The notes under the pieces are model-generated. The model was given only the letters and a program-made list of their open reading frames with translations, was not told the DNA's origin and did no database searches. This document shows positions 1-11,438 of a DNA stretch of 64,000 nucleotides, piece by piece (the stretch's first letter is position 1; each line of letters begins with the position of its first letter). The stretch lies in the NCBI GenBank assembly GCA_025452255.1, contig CP104974.1, positions 3,698,156 through 3,762,155 on the forward strand, in the 5' to 3' direction. The translations under genes were made by a program, and so were the position numbers. This DNA comes from Devosia sp. A8/3-2 (GTDB taxonomy: Bacteria > Pseudomonadota > Alphaproteobacteria > Rhizobiales > Devosiaceae).

Positions 1-3000
1 GATGACGTTTACGAAGGCGCCTTGATCGTTGAAGGTGAGGTCGCGCATGTCGTCGGAGAATTGGCCGAAATTGTAGCCCGTGCCGACTTTGAAATTATCG
101 CCGAGATGGCGGTAGACGGCGGCCGTGGCGCCCAGATCGGTGGTCTGGGCTTCGGGCATGTGCATGACGCGGCCTTCGAGCAGGACGTCCCAGTTCTTGA
201 CCACATGCAGGTCAGCCCGCACGATGCCCAGATGGGCTGAAGAAATCTGCCAATCTTCGTCAAAGCCGGTGCCCGAGCCATCGTCGGTGCGGTTTTTCAC
301 TTCGCCGTAGCGGAAGCCGTATTTGGCGCCCACGGTGAGCCGGGGCAGCAGATCGTAATCCACATCCATCGACAGGATGTGGCTGCGCTGGGCCGGCGCG
401 AACAGATCGCCGGTCGAACCGCTGACCAGCTGGTTATTGCCGTGCATGTCGTAGAGCCAGGTATAGCGGAACAGCGCATTGAGCCGGTCATCCTCGACCG
501 GGCGATAGGCGTAGCCGATCGAGGCTTCCATGTAGTCGGTGTCCTGGAACACCGTATCGGGGGAGCGGGCATCGGAGATGACGGCATCGATATTGGCGAG
601 GAAGCGCCAATCTTCGCTGGTCTTCCAGGACAGGCCGCCGGCAAACAGATACGTATTCTGGTCGCGGCTATGGTCCGAGGAATCCTCGATCCGCACTTCG
701 CCGCGGGCATTGGCCTTGATGCCCGCCTCGTCATCGACATAGCTGACGGCGAGGGACGGCGCATAGCGATCGAAATCGCTGCGTTGCAGATTGGTCAGCG
801 GATCGGTGGTGTCGTCGCGCACCTGCCCGACCACCGTGCCCGCATCCACGCTCCAGAAGGAATCGGGGGTGAACAGGATGCCATAGGTTTGCGCCAACGA
901 GCGCTTTTGCCCGAACATATCGTAGCTGGTTTCGGCATAGGCGGAGGCGTATTCGTCGAGCCGGCGCTTGAGGCCCACCACCAGCGTGCCACCCCGGTCA
1001 TCGAGCAGGGCAAAGCTCTTGCTGATATCGAAGGTGCGCAAGGGCTCGAACCGGTAGCCGGCATAATAATGCTCGTCCGGGTTGGGATCGAAGGTAATGC
1101 CGGCCAATGCGCCGAGCCCCCGGTGCCGTAGGAGACTTCGCCCGAAATGGCGATCGTGTCGGTCAGGCCGAACTCGGCGCCGACCCCGGCGCGGTCATTG
1201 CGGCTGATATCGCCCTCCGTGCCCAGCGTGGCCTGCCCGAAAGCATAGAGCTTGCGATCCTCTTCCCACTCATATTCGATGCGGATGCCGGCATCGAGGC
1301 GCGAGCCGTCATAGCCGGATTTGCCGGCGCTGATGGCACGGGGCGACATCAATTCGGTATAGCTCAGGCCCAGCGACGCGTTCCAATAATCGTCGAGCTG
1401 CCAGCCGACGCTCGCATCGCCTTCGCGCTTGATCTGACCCGCGCCATCCTCGAAATCGTCATAGCTGAGAGCCGGGGCGACATCCTGATTGAGCGCCACA
1501 TCGGCCGAGAGGCCCCAGAGCCATTGATCGGTGGAGACCTGCTGGGAGAGGCTGGAAAAACCGGCTTCTTTATTCTCGTAATAGAAGCCAGCCACGCCAT
1601 CGAGCCCGGCATAGCCCAGATCGCCGAGGCCCACCTCGGCCTTCGACGCGCCGAGCCGGGGCCGATTTATTGGCAATGCCGGCGGTGCCGTGTTCGCCCC
1701 AGTCAGTCCGCCATCGGCGGAGCGCGACAGGCCAAAGCCCGGCCCCTCGGAATGGGCGATTTCGGCACGCAGGAAGGTGGTTTCCGACGCACGCAATTCG
1801 ACATCGGCACCTAAGCCCACCCGGTCGGCAGGGCCGGTGGTTTCTGCTCATGCCGGTGACGCCGACGCGCAGGTTGTCATTGAACCAATGCTGGGCCCGC
1901 CCGCCATAGACATAGCCGTCGACATCATCGGCAGCGGGCACGAACTCGTACTGCGCAATGAGATAGACATTGCTGCCGCCAAAGGCGCCATCGCGCACGG
2001 GTCCCATGGTCCCGGTCTGCCGAGACAGCGGGGACTTGAGGATCACGATGCCCTGCAGGTAATCGAAGCTGTAATCCTTGCCATATTGCAGGGTGCGGCG
2101 GCTGACCACGCGGCCGGTGACAGCATCGTGGATTTCAACGCTGAGGGTTTCCGAGCCGACGGTGATATCCTCGGCGCCGCATGAAATAGGCCGAGCCGCC
2201 GGTGGCCAGAAATTCCTCGCGCTGCGGCAGCGTGTCGGGCAAAGCCGCATAGGCAGTGACCTCGGTGCGCCGCTCGCCGAAGGCCGTCACCTCCTCGGAG
2301 CGATAGAGCGCATTGGCGCCATACAGCGCCCGCTCGGAGCGCAGGAATTCGGTGCCGGTAATGCTGGTCTGGTAATTACCCCACATTACATGGCTGTCCC
2401 CTGCGCTCCAGCCGCACGTAGAACTTGCCGCTGGTGGGCGCGTCCTCGACCATGGTCGAGTCATCGCCATAGACCGGATAATAGTCATCGGGATCGAGAT
2501 GGCGCAGGAAATCGCGCGGGTTGCGCTTGCCGATATTGCCGAACAGCTCCTGCAATTCCTCCTCATCGGTATCGGCGGCGGCGGTCAGCAGATATTCGCC
2601 CTTGATCTTGCCCTTGACGTAAAAGGCCAGCCGCCCCTTGCTGTAGATATTGTCATATTCTGCCCGGCCGCACGGTTTCGATATGATCGTCCCCGGTGCG
2701 CAGGCCCACGGTGACATCGGCCAAAGCCACATAGAACCAGTCATTGTCGGGAATATTGATGTCGCGGCTGAACTGCAGCCCGTCCTTGCCTTGATTGCCG
2801 GCCGGGGCCACATCGACTCGGTGATCGCCGGGCGGCAGGATGCGCTGCACGACAAAGGAGCGATTGGCGTCCGGGGCTATGGTTTCTGCCGAGGGCCCGC
2901 ACGGCATAGCCGTCCGGCACGCTGTGGCCATAGACGGTGACGGCGCCGCCATTGATCGGGATATTGCGGGTGGCGGCACGATCGCTGGAGAGATCGATCG

Positions 3001-3644
3001 CCCCCTGCCCGGCAGCATTGCCCAAAGGCTTGACCGGCGCGGACATGGTCTCGTCGAACCGCCCCTCGGCATCATAAACGCGCAGCACATAGCTGAGCGG
3101 CGCGTCACCCGGCGGCGTCCAGCTGGCCGTGCCATTGATGTCGACCGGCAGGATGACGACCGCTTGCTGGCCCAGCCAATTGGCTTCCCCCAGAATACGA
3201 ATCTCGGAGCGGGCAATGAAGCCGGGATAGTTGGACGCCGTCTCGAAGCTGACCTGCCCGCCGCTGGGCCGCGCCGGGACATTGAGCAGCGGCTTGGCTT
3301 CGAGGCCATCGAACTTGACCTGGATGTCCACCGCCCGCAGCCCCAGATCGGTCTGGCGCTGGGCATCGACCGGCCGGATCTTGCCGCTTTCGTCGACGGT
3401 CTGGCCGTCGACGCTGATCATGAAGGGAATGCTGCCCATATCGGCCGGCGTTTCCGCCTCGGTATTTTCCCCTGATCGGCAGGCTGCCGGTCGCGCTGTT
3501 ATGGGCAACCTTGCCCGGCGTGTCCGGCCCGGCTCGGCTGAACGCGGGTGCGAGCAGCCAGACATTGGCGGTGAGCGCCGTGCTGGCCGAGAGCAGCACA
3601 TGGCGCAGGCTAAGGAATGTGGTCATGCTCGTGCCCCTTGTCAT
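1..3644 (-). CDS. Large outer-membrane beta-barrel protein, partner of the DUF11 protein (3' end off window, frameshifted)
   Basis: The start ATG overlaps the stop of the upstream DUF11 gene (ATGA, 3641-3644). A signal-peptide-like stretch follows (hydrophobic run, then Ala-rich, ending near AFSRAG). Beta-sandwich-like segments cover roughly residues 60-300, then a long region rich in alternating aromatic/polar strands with Tyr/Phe-ending turns such as GDNFKVGTGYNFGQFSDD, typical of a C-terminal outer-membrane barrel. The frame reaches base 1 reading GAFVNVI, so probably only a handful of residues are missing. The coding frame changes near 3465, 2890, 2665, 2395, 2180, 1830, 1120 and 790, and motifs stay conserved on both sides, so I read one gene. 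The family is not certain: it resembles barrel proteins encoded beside DUF11 giants. Export or anchoring of that partner is inference. Confidence 0.6.
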
Positions 3645-6600
3645 AGTCCCGTCTCCACGCGCATTTCGATATCCGAGCGGTATTGCCCCGACAGGTGCTC
3701 CCAGCGCGCGGATCAGTTCGCTGACCTGCCGCAAGCGGTCCTCGGCCAGTTCGGGATCGGCCCCGGGGTCGATATAGGAGAGGCGCAACACCGACTGCTC
3801 CTCGTCCAGCACGCCGATCAGTTGATCGACACCCGCTGCCCATTGCTGGCGCAGTTCGGTGCTGCCGAGTTCAAAGGCCCGGTCTTGCAGATCCAGCCGC
3901 ACCACCCGACCGATGGCCACGCCGAAATCGAGCGCGGTCATCTTGCCGGCGGTCAGCCGCACCACGCGGGGATTTTCGGTGGTGAGCCGATAGCCCGATG
4001 GCAGGGTGCGCGGATCGAGCTTCATGATGAAGTTCGAGCCGATCCGCTGGTCGGGCAAAGCCGCGCAGGCCACATGGAACCGGCCATGCGCATCGGTGGT
4101 CACCAGCCACCCCTTGACCGTGGCGAGGCGCACCCCGGGCAGGCCCAGTTCCCCCTCGTCCCGGTAGCCATTGCGGTTGCTGTCATCGAACACCCGCCCG
4201 ATGATTTCGCTGCAATCGAATACCGGCTCGATCATGATCTCGACCGTGGCCGTGGCATCGGGCGCCAAGGGATTGCCCCCGGCATCGGTGACGCTGGCCC
4301 GGTTGACGTGTTCTGCCCGGACCGGCCGAACTCAGCGCCAGCATGCGCAGGCGAATTTCGACCGCAGCATTGGCCGGAACCGTGATGCCTTCGAACACCA
4401 CCCGGCGCCCATCGATCACCGGTGTCGCAGCCACCCCGCCAATACTGGCCGAGCCCTCCACGAACCGGAACCCCGACGGCAGCGTATCCACGATCGTCAA
4501 TCCAGTGGCCGACGTGCCGGCATGATTGGTGACCGTGATCGCAAACGGGGCCTCCTCACCACGCCGGATCTGCCGACGCAGTGCAATCTTGGAAACCGAG
4601 AGGTCGCCGGATGCCGCTGCCGGCATGGTGACCTCGGATCGTGCCGTGCTGGATGGCACATTGATCCCATTAAAGGAGCCCTGTGCCCTTGCGGTGTTCT
4701 CGACGCCGTCGGCAAGCCCGGCGGCATTGTCGATATCGACTTGGTCCAGCACGTAAGTCGTCGTAAACGCCTGCGACTGACCGGGCGTCAACGCGACTGG
4801 GCCGGGCTCGAACGTCGACAGGCTGTTGGAAGCGGGCCTGCCGTTGAAGGTGGGGCCTGCATCGAGCGGCCAGACACCAGCGGCCGTCTGGCCACCTTCA
4901 TTGGTGATCAGGATTGTATAGGTGATGGTATCGCCCGGGCTGGCATTGCCGTCACCGTCCAGATCGTTGAACACACCGGTCTTGACCACGCCCGGGCTGA
5001 CCGGCGAGGGCGGAATCGTCACCGTATCCGGCGGGCTGACCGGGGGCGTGCCGCCGCCTGGCGGTGTGCCCGTGGCCGTAGCCGTATTGACCACCGAGCC
5101 ATTGTCGACATCGGCCCGGCTGGGCGTATAGCTCGCCGTGAAGGTGAAGACCGCGCCGGGGGCCAGTGTCTGCGGACCCCGGTCGATGGTTACCAGCGGG
5201 TCGTCGACCATGACGTCGGTGAGGGTCACCGCGCCGGTATTACGGACGAGGAACATGTAGCTGATCGTCTCGCCGGCATCGAGCAGGTTGTCGCCGTCCA
5301 GATCGTTCAGCGTGCCGGTCTTGACGATGCTCAGCCCCGGCGTCTGGTCGGGGGGCACCACGACGGTATCGGGCGGGCTCTCAATCGGCGGACCTGAGGG
5401 CGGTGTGCCGGTGCCGGTGGCGGTGTTGCTCACCTGACCAGCATCAATGTCGGCCCGGGTCGGCGTATAAGTTGCCGTGAAGGTGAAGCTGCCACCGGGC
5501 GCCAAGGTCTGCGGGCTCGGCGTTAGGGTGACCCCGGCATTCTGCAGCAGCGGATCGTCGATCGTGACGCCGGTCAGCGTTACCGTGCCGTTATTGGTGG
5601 CCGGGAACGAATAGGAGATGGTCTCCCCAAGATCGATCAGGCCGTCGCCATCCAGATCGTTGAGCGTGCCGGTCTTGACGATGGTCAAGTCTGCAGTCTG
5701 CTCCGGCGGCACCACGACAGTGTCCGGCGGGCTGTCGATCGGCGGACCCGAGGGCGGTGTGCCGGTGCCGGTGGCGGTGTTGCTCACCCGGCCGGCATCG
5801 ATGTCAGCCCGGGTTGGCGCATAGGTCGCCGTGAAGGTCGCCGTACCACCGGGTGCCAGCATCTGCGGACCGGGAGCAACCGAGACTCCTGCATTCTGCA
5901 GCAGCGGGTCATCGATCGTGACACCGGTCAGCGTCAGCGTGCCAGTATTGGTGGCCGGGAACGAATAACTGATGGTTTCGCCGAGATCGATAAGATCATC
6001 GCCATCCAGATCATTGAGCGTGCCGGTCTTGACGATGGTCAAGTCTGCGGTCTGCTCTGGCGGCACCACAACAGTGTCCGGCGGGCTCTCAATCGGCGGA
6101 CCTGAGGGCGGTGTGCCGGTGCCGGTGGCGGTGTTGCTCACCCGGCCGGCATCGATGTCAGCCCGGGTTGGCGCATAGGTCGCTGTGAAGGTCGCCGTAC
6201 CACCGGGTGCCAGCGTCTGCGGGCCGGGAGCAACCGAGACTCCTGCATTCTGCAGTAGCGGATCGTCAATCGTGACACCGTTCAGCGTTACCGCACCGGT
6301 ATTGGTAGCCAGGAACGAATAGGAGATGGTCTCCCCAAGATCGAGCAGGTTGTCGCCATCCAGATCGTTCAGCGTGCCGGTCTTGACGATGCTCAGCCCC
6401 GGCGTCTGGTCGGGGGGCACCACGACGGTATCGGGCGGGCTCTCAATCGGCGGACCTGAGGGCGGTGTGCCGGTGCCGGTGGCGGTGTTGCTCACCTGAC
6501 CAGCATCAATGTCAGCCTGCGTTGGCGTATAGGTTGCCGTGAAAGTGACACTTGCAGCCGGCGCCAGCGTCTGCGGGCTCGGCGTTAGGGTGACCCCGGC

Positions 6601-9600
6601 ATTCTGCAGCAGCGGATCGTCGATCGTGACGCCGGTCAGCGTTACCGTGCCGTTATTGGTGGCCAGGAACGAATAGGAGATGGTCTCCCCAAGATCGATC
6701 AGGCCGTCGCCATCCAGATCGTTGAGCGTGCCGGTCTTGACGATGGTCAAGTCTGCAGTCTGCTCCGGCGGTACCACGACGGTGCCCGGCGGGCTGTCGA
6801 TCGGCGGACCCGAGGGCGGTGTGCCGGTGCCGGTGGCGGTGTTGCTCACCTGCCCGGCATCGATGTCGGCTCGGGTCGGCGTATAGGTCGCCGTGAAGGT
6901 CGCCGTACCACCGGATGCCAGCGTCTGCGGACCGGGAGCAACCGAGACTCCTGCATTCTGCAGCAGCGGGTCATCGATCGTGACACCGGTCAGCGTCAGC
7001 GTGCCGGTATTGGTGGCCGAGAACGAATAGGTGATGGTTTCGCCGAGATCGATCAAGCCGTCGCCATCCAGATCATTGAGCGTGCCGGTCTTGACGATGG
7101 TCAAGTCTGCGGTCTGCTCTGGCGGCACCACAACAGTGTCCGGCGGGCTCTCGATCGGCGGACCCGAGGGCGGTGTGCCGGTGCCGGTGGCGGTGTTGCT
7201 CACCCGGCCGGCATCCATGTCAGCCCGGGTTGGCGCATAGGTCGCCGTGAAGGTCGCCGTACCACCGGGTGCCAGCGTCTGCGGACCGGGAGCAACCGAG
7301 ACTCCTGCATTCTGCAGTAGCGGATCGTCAATCGTGACACCGGTCAGCTCCACGCCGCCAGTATTTTCCACTCGGAAGGAATAGCTGATGGTCTCCCCGA
7401 GATCGAGCAGGCCATCGCCGTCCAGATCGTTCAGCGTGCCCGTCTTCTCGACTGTCATGGCCGGGTCGGATGGCAGGTTGGTATCGGTCGAGGTGTTCGT
7501 GCTGGGGTCTGGGTCGGGCGCTTCCGGTGGGTTGGTGACAGTTGCCGTGTTGACCAGATTACCGCTGAAATTGGCCGGCACACTCATCGTCATCGTGTAG
7601 GTGACCGTGCCCCCCACCGGCAGGCTGGCCGTGGTGCTGATCCCGCCCACGCCGCTCGCCGCGCCGCAAACGGCGCCACCAGCGCCCACACACGCCCAGT
7701 TCGCCGTGGTAATACCTGCCGGCAGCGGATCGTTGACTGCCGCCCCTTGCACACCGAACGGACCGCTATTGCTGACCACGATGGTATAGATGACGTCCGT
7801 GCCGCGCACGTAAACAGTGTCACTGTCCGACTTGGTGATCGACAGGTCGGCCGGGAAAGCCGGGGGCGTGGTGACGCATTTGGCGCCGTCATTGTTCCCC
7901 GCGCCCGGCGAACTGGAAATCAGCGTCAGGGCGCCGGTGGTCAGATCGAACTGATAGAAACCGCCGCTGTTGTTGCCTCCGAAAACACCATTCGTAGCAC
8001 CGATCATGGCGCCAAAAGCTCCCCTACCGGCGGATTTGACGACGATCCAACGGGCACAACCGCGCCAGTGCTGGGATTAATCGAGTAAAGCTGGCCTGAG
8101 GCGTCACGCCGGCCGTAGAGCAGGCCGTTGTGCCGAGCGATATCGGCGGTAATGGGCGCCTGGCTCAACGGGATGGCCGTAGCCGTGAGAGTGGCCAGAT
8201 TTATTCTGAACAGCGTTGAGGTATTCACCGCCGAGCTCATGACATAATAGGAGCCGTCCGGGGCGATCTCCCCATTGTTGTAGACGTGCCACGGCGTCAG
8301 GTTGGCGTTTATCCCGCCGCCCGAAACAACACCAAGATTTACCCCTTGCCCGTCACTGCCGATGCGCAGCAACACTGTTTGGGTGCCGTTGGTGCTCATC
8401 CCGTAAATGTAGTTGTCGACCGGGTTCATCGCGATGGCGTTGTAGGCATGCCCAGCCGTAGAGCCCAAGGGATTGAACACAAAGGGATTGCTGGCCGTAT
8501 TGAACTGATAGAGCGTGGTCGGCGGAGCCCCGGTGCTCTGGGCCATGTACATGTTCGCCGTGCACGAGCCGAAGGAAGGCTGCGGCGGCGATACCACGTT
8601 TGTGTCGCTTGCCGTGTTATTGCTTGTGTCCGGATCGCTGATTCCTGCCGGGTGTTGTCACCGTGGCAGTGTTAGTCAGATTGACGCCGGAATAGCCCGC
8701 AGGCACGGTCATGTTGACTGTATATGTTACAGAGCTTCCCGCCGGCAGATCGGCGGTCGTATTGATCGCGCCTGTGCCGCTGGCGACACCGCAGACAGCA
8801 CCGCCCGCGGCACCGCTGCAGGTCCAGCTCGCCGTTGTGATGCCGCCGGGCAACGGGTCGCTGATCAGGGTGCCGGGCGCATCGGCCGTGCCGCCATTGT
8901 TCACGACGATGGCATAGGTGACGTTGGACCCGCGCGCAAACGTCGTCGTGCCGTCATCCTTGGTGATGGCAAGATCGGCGCAAGGGTCGACGCTGGCGAA
9001 AGAAAAATTGTCGATAAAGAGACCGGTATTGAAATCTCCGGGAACGGCGTTGTTGACGAACTGAACCGTCGCTTCCGTACCCGCCGCCACGAAGGTGTGC
9101 TGATAAGTAGCCCGTGTAACTGAAAACGATGGCGTGTTCGGGATACCGGCATTCCCGTTGTTGACGCCATTCGCCACAGGCGCAAGCATGGCGAGCGTTG
9201 TGGGCGAGACCCCCGCGCCATTTCCCAACTGAACGGCTGCTACCGACAGCGTGCTCGACAGGCCGGAATAGTCGATCGAAAAGGTATATTGCTGACCCGG
9301 CACCAATCCGGTGAAGGTCTGCCGAACCGTTGCTGCAGCCGTACCCCAGAGATCAACGCTCTGCGCGCCATCGCTAGCGTTGTTGAAATAGCGCAGCCTG
9401 TCCACGGTACCGCCGACGATCTGCCAGCCATCGATCGGGATCGTACTGGTGCGCCAGACCGCATAGCCGTTGGTATACGCCGTATTCTCACTCGGTCGTT
9501 GCGGCTCGGTCTGAATGTTGGGAGATCTGAACGAGCCATTGACGGCCGAGTTGCACATGTTCGACTGACTATAGGCGGGCTTGACGTCCGCCATGGTCAG

Positions 9601-9780
9601 AAGAATTCCGGCAAGGGCCGAGCATGCAAAGCCGCCCCACTTAACGCCAAATGTGCTCGAAGTTCGGACAGGGTGCCGCCAGCCATGCCGCAACTTGGCG
9701 CGTGCGCGTTCCGCTGGATTCTCAAGAACACGACGCGCGACATCGCGCCAGAAAATGGCTTGTGCATAGGTGGCCCCCAA
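3641..9780 (-). CDS. Giant secreted DUF11/SdrD-B repeat surface protein (frameshifted)
   Basis: About 2,046 residues. An extended N-terminal signal (hydrophobic core CSALAGILLT, then AYSQS) leads into a choice-of-anchor/DUF642-like sandwich with the GQQYTFSIDY motif. Next come a DUF11 repeat (DLAITKDDGTTTFARG), a DUF6923-like segment (YQFNTASNPF...NPVDNYIYGM), a second DUF11 (DLSITKSDSDTVYVRG), an array of 118-residue DUF7507-type repeats, two further DUF11-like domains, an SdrD-B-like domain (GRVFDDSNRNGYRDEG) and a C-terminal segment ending RSDIEMRVETGL. Frame breaks lie near 8625, 8005, 4300 and 3705, while the 3.8-kb repeat part is unbroken. The start is poorly defined: TTG at 9780 is the first possible start in frame and has no clear ribosome-binding site. 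A cell-surface adhesin or matrix role is inferred from the domain types. It overlaps the downstream barrel gene, so the two are co-translated. Confidence 0.75.
4990..7463 (-). repeat. Tandem array of 354-bp (118-aa) coding repeats with a three-unit higher-order period
   Basis: The marker CCAGATCRTT recurs at 5298, 5652, 6006, 6360, 6714, 7068 and 7422, exactly 354 bp apart, and at 4959 after a diverged 339-bp unit. In protein order the units show an A-B-C-A'-B'-C'-A'' pattern. Units 3 and 6 share NNGTVTLTG, TLTPSPQTLAP and a terminal PPDQ. Units 4 and 7 share TPGLSIVKTG and DGDNLLD. Units 2 and 5 share NTGTLTLTG and IDSPP. The larger period is therefore 1,062 bp, which points to duplication of a three-repeat block. 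Confidence 0.9.
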
Positions 9781-9911
9781 TGATGTGGAACGTATTCCGC
9801 TGGCGGGGCCGCCTTGTTGTCTTATGCCGTTTCGCTGCCGTGCATTACGCTGATCATCAGATCGGTCCAGCGTGCTGCATCAATGCTCTGGCGAAGTCGC
9901 CCCCGACAACC

Positions 9912-9923
9912 GGAAACGTTTCC
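9912..9923. promoter_or_regulatory. LacI-type palindrome upstream of the DUF11 gene
   Basis: GGAAACGTTTCC is a perfect 12-bp palindrome with the central AAACGTTT typical of LacI/GalR operators. It lies 132 bp upstream of the presumed DUF11 start, in the 337-bp gap 9781-10117. That gap otherwise holds only a 9-bp inverted repeat (9950-9982) and no gene I recognise. No LacI-family gene is in the window. Confidence 0.4.
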
Positions 9924-9949
9924 AGTTGGGGCCAAGGGAGCATATCCGT

Positions 9950-9982
9950 ACAAAGCCGTATTTCAGGATAATCCGGCTTTGT
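9950..9982. repeat. Inverted repeat, 9-bp arms
   Basis: ACAAAGCCG (9950-9958) and CGGCTTTGT (9974-9982) are perfect arms around a 15-nt spacer. It sits between the AraC gene end and the DUF11 gene start. It has no T-run, so a regulatory or RNA stem is as likely as a terminator. Confidence 0.4.
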
Positions 9983-10117
9983 CAGAAAACTCCGGCAGAT
10001 TTACAAAAAAGACCACGGGATGGCACGGCTGTGGCGCGACGGCCACAGGGGAATTGGCCGGGGTTGTGCGCCCGGTAGCTGACGGGGCCCGCACCAAACT
10101 GCCGGTGAATTATCTGC

Positions 10118-11020
10118 TCAGCCGCACTGGGCGGGTGTTCTGCCACGATAGCGCCGCATGGCGGAGGTCAGGTGGCTTTGGCTGGAAAACCCGCTGTAAT
10201 GAGCCACTTCCTCGATCTTCATGTCGCCTTTGCGGAGCAGCGTTTCAGCGAAGTCGAGGCGCAGGTTGAGCACATATTGATGCGGCGGCCGGCCAAAGGT
10301 TCTGGTGAAACCATGAATGAAATGGCTGGGCGACAGGTTGCACACTGCGGCAAGTTCGGCGACCGACAAGGGATCCACAAACTTGGCATGCAGAAATTCC
10401 TGCACCCGGCGCGCATTTTGCGGCGACAATCCGCCAATTTTGGTGCTGGACGATAACTTGGTGGCATCGGAATAATTGCGCAACACGTGAATCCCGAAAA
10501 ACGTCACCAGCGAATCAACATAAAGCTCGTTGGGTGTGACCCGTTCCGTGAACTCCGCCTTAAGGAGCCTAGCCATGCGGAGGGCTTCCTGATCGACCGT
10601 GCCGAAGGGCAGCGTCCGCAACTCCACCTTACCCAGATCGGCTTCGTGCGCCGCCAGTTCGAGCAGGCTTTCGGGCTTTATGGCGATAATCGCATTTTCC
10701 TCGGTGGACGCCCAGCTTGAGCGACTATCGACATTGGCGGGGCTGATGACGATCATGCCCGCCGGAGCATCGAACTGGCGCACCTTGTCGCCACCGAAAG
10801 CCGCCGCCATGTTGGGCGAGGGAGCAAGCATTACGCCGATGAAATGTGCGTCTGCGCTAAAAGTCTGGGACCCCGGCGGGCGGGTCGAATGGACCGCGCC
10901 GCCACGGAAGGTGGTTACCCGCGGGCCGGCTTCAATAGGAATGGGCCGAAGGATATCGCCGGCTGGCGCCCCTTGATCAACTCCGAGCCGTCGCCGCGCC
11001 TCGTCGGAGTCATCTAACAT
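10118..11020 (-). CDS. AraC-family transcriptional regulator
   Basis: Intact, about 300 residues. An N-terminal effector-type domain is followed by a C-terminal pair of helix-turn-helix motifs: LSVAELAAVCNLSPSHFIHGFTRTFG, split across the first helix pair, and KIEEVAHYSGFSSQSHLTSAMRRYRG-type residues for the second, ending RTPAQCG as in canonical AraC/XylS proteins. I chose ATG 11020 (MLDDSDEARR) over an upstream in-frame start at 11170 because the extra 50 residues look like non-coding, basic, low-complexity sequence. It lies alone between the DUF11 locus and an AT-rich gap. A link to either neighbour is only positional, and the effector is unknown. Confidence 0.85.
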   Translation of the reverse strand: MLDDSDEARRRLGVDQGAPAGDILRPIPIEAGPRVTTFRGGAVHSTRPPGSQTFSADAHFIGVMLAPSPNMAAAFGGDKVRQFDAPAGMIVISPANVDSRSSWASTEENAIIAIKPESLLELAAHEADLGKVELRTLPFGTVDQEALRMARLLKAEFTERVTPNELYVDSLVTFFGIHVLRNYSDATKLSSSTKIGGLSPQNARRVQEFLHAKFVDPLSVAELAAVCNLSPSHFIHGFTRTFGRPPHQYVLNLRLDFAETLLRKGDMKIEEVAHYSGFSSQSHLTSAMRRYRGRTPAQCG

Positions 11021-11170
11021 TCGGCGGCCCCTGTATCGAGTCGTCTGTGAGGTACGTTCCGCAGCTTGGGGGCGATTCTGCAACTTGTTTGATGCAACCA
11101 AGGTTAGCTGTGGCCTAACGCAAAATTTCAAAACGCAGCCATCGGCGGAACCTTCCCCACGGCTCGCCAA

Positions 11171-11438
11171 TTGTGTATTCGATATTTCCGATATTTGCGA
11201 CGTTCGTCATACGTATCATCATCACTTAATAAGCAAAAAATCGCACAGCGCTTTACGTCAGCAATAGCTACCTATATTCCACACAAACGTATTAACACGC
11301 ATTCCAATTCATCTGCTTCTCTATACAATGATTTTTTAATTGATATTTTAGACCGTCATTTGTGCAAGCAGATTCCCGCGTCAATGCAGCCTTCTTGTTG
11401 ACGTGTTTTCGGCCAAATTATTTCGCATGCATATCTGC
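11171..11438. other. AT-rich intergenic region
   Basis: About 270 bp clearly richer in A/T than everything around it, especially 11210-11400 with runs such as GATTTTTTAATTGAT. It separates the AraC gene (minus) from a small plus-strand gene and could hold promoters for both. I see no tRNA, repeat array or attachment site. The short frames in it look like chance. Confidence 0.5.

Noticed and set aside
379-5397. Long plus-strand open frames opposite the surface-protein locus (e.g. 3231-4385, 4171-5397)
   Set aside because: High GC makes the antisense strand open; their translations are low-complexity and run across real domain boundaries of the minus-strand genes.
5298-7422. CRISPR array
   Set aside because: The repeats are 354 bp, contiguous and protein-coding, with no unique spacers or cas genes.
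5618-7600. Series of near-identical 68-70-residue plus-strand frames
   Set aside because: They are antisense shadows of the 354-bp DUF11 repeats, recur at exactly that period and encode no recognisable fold.
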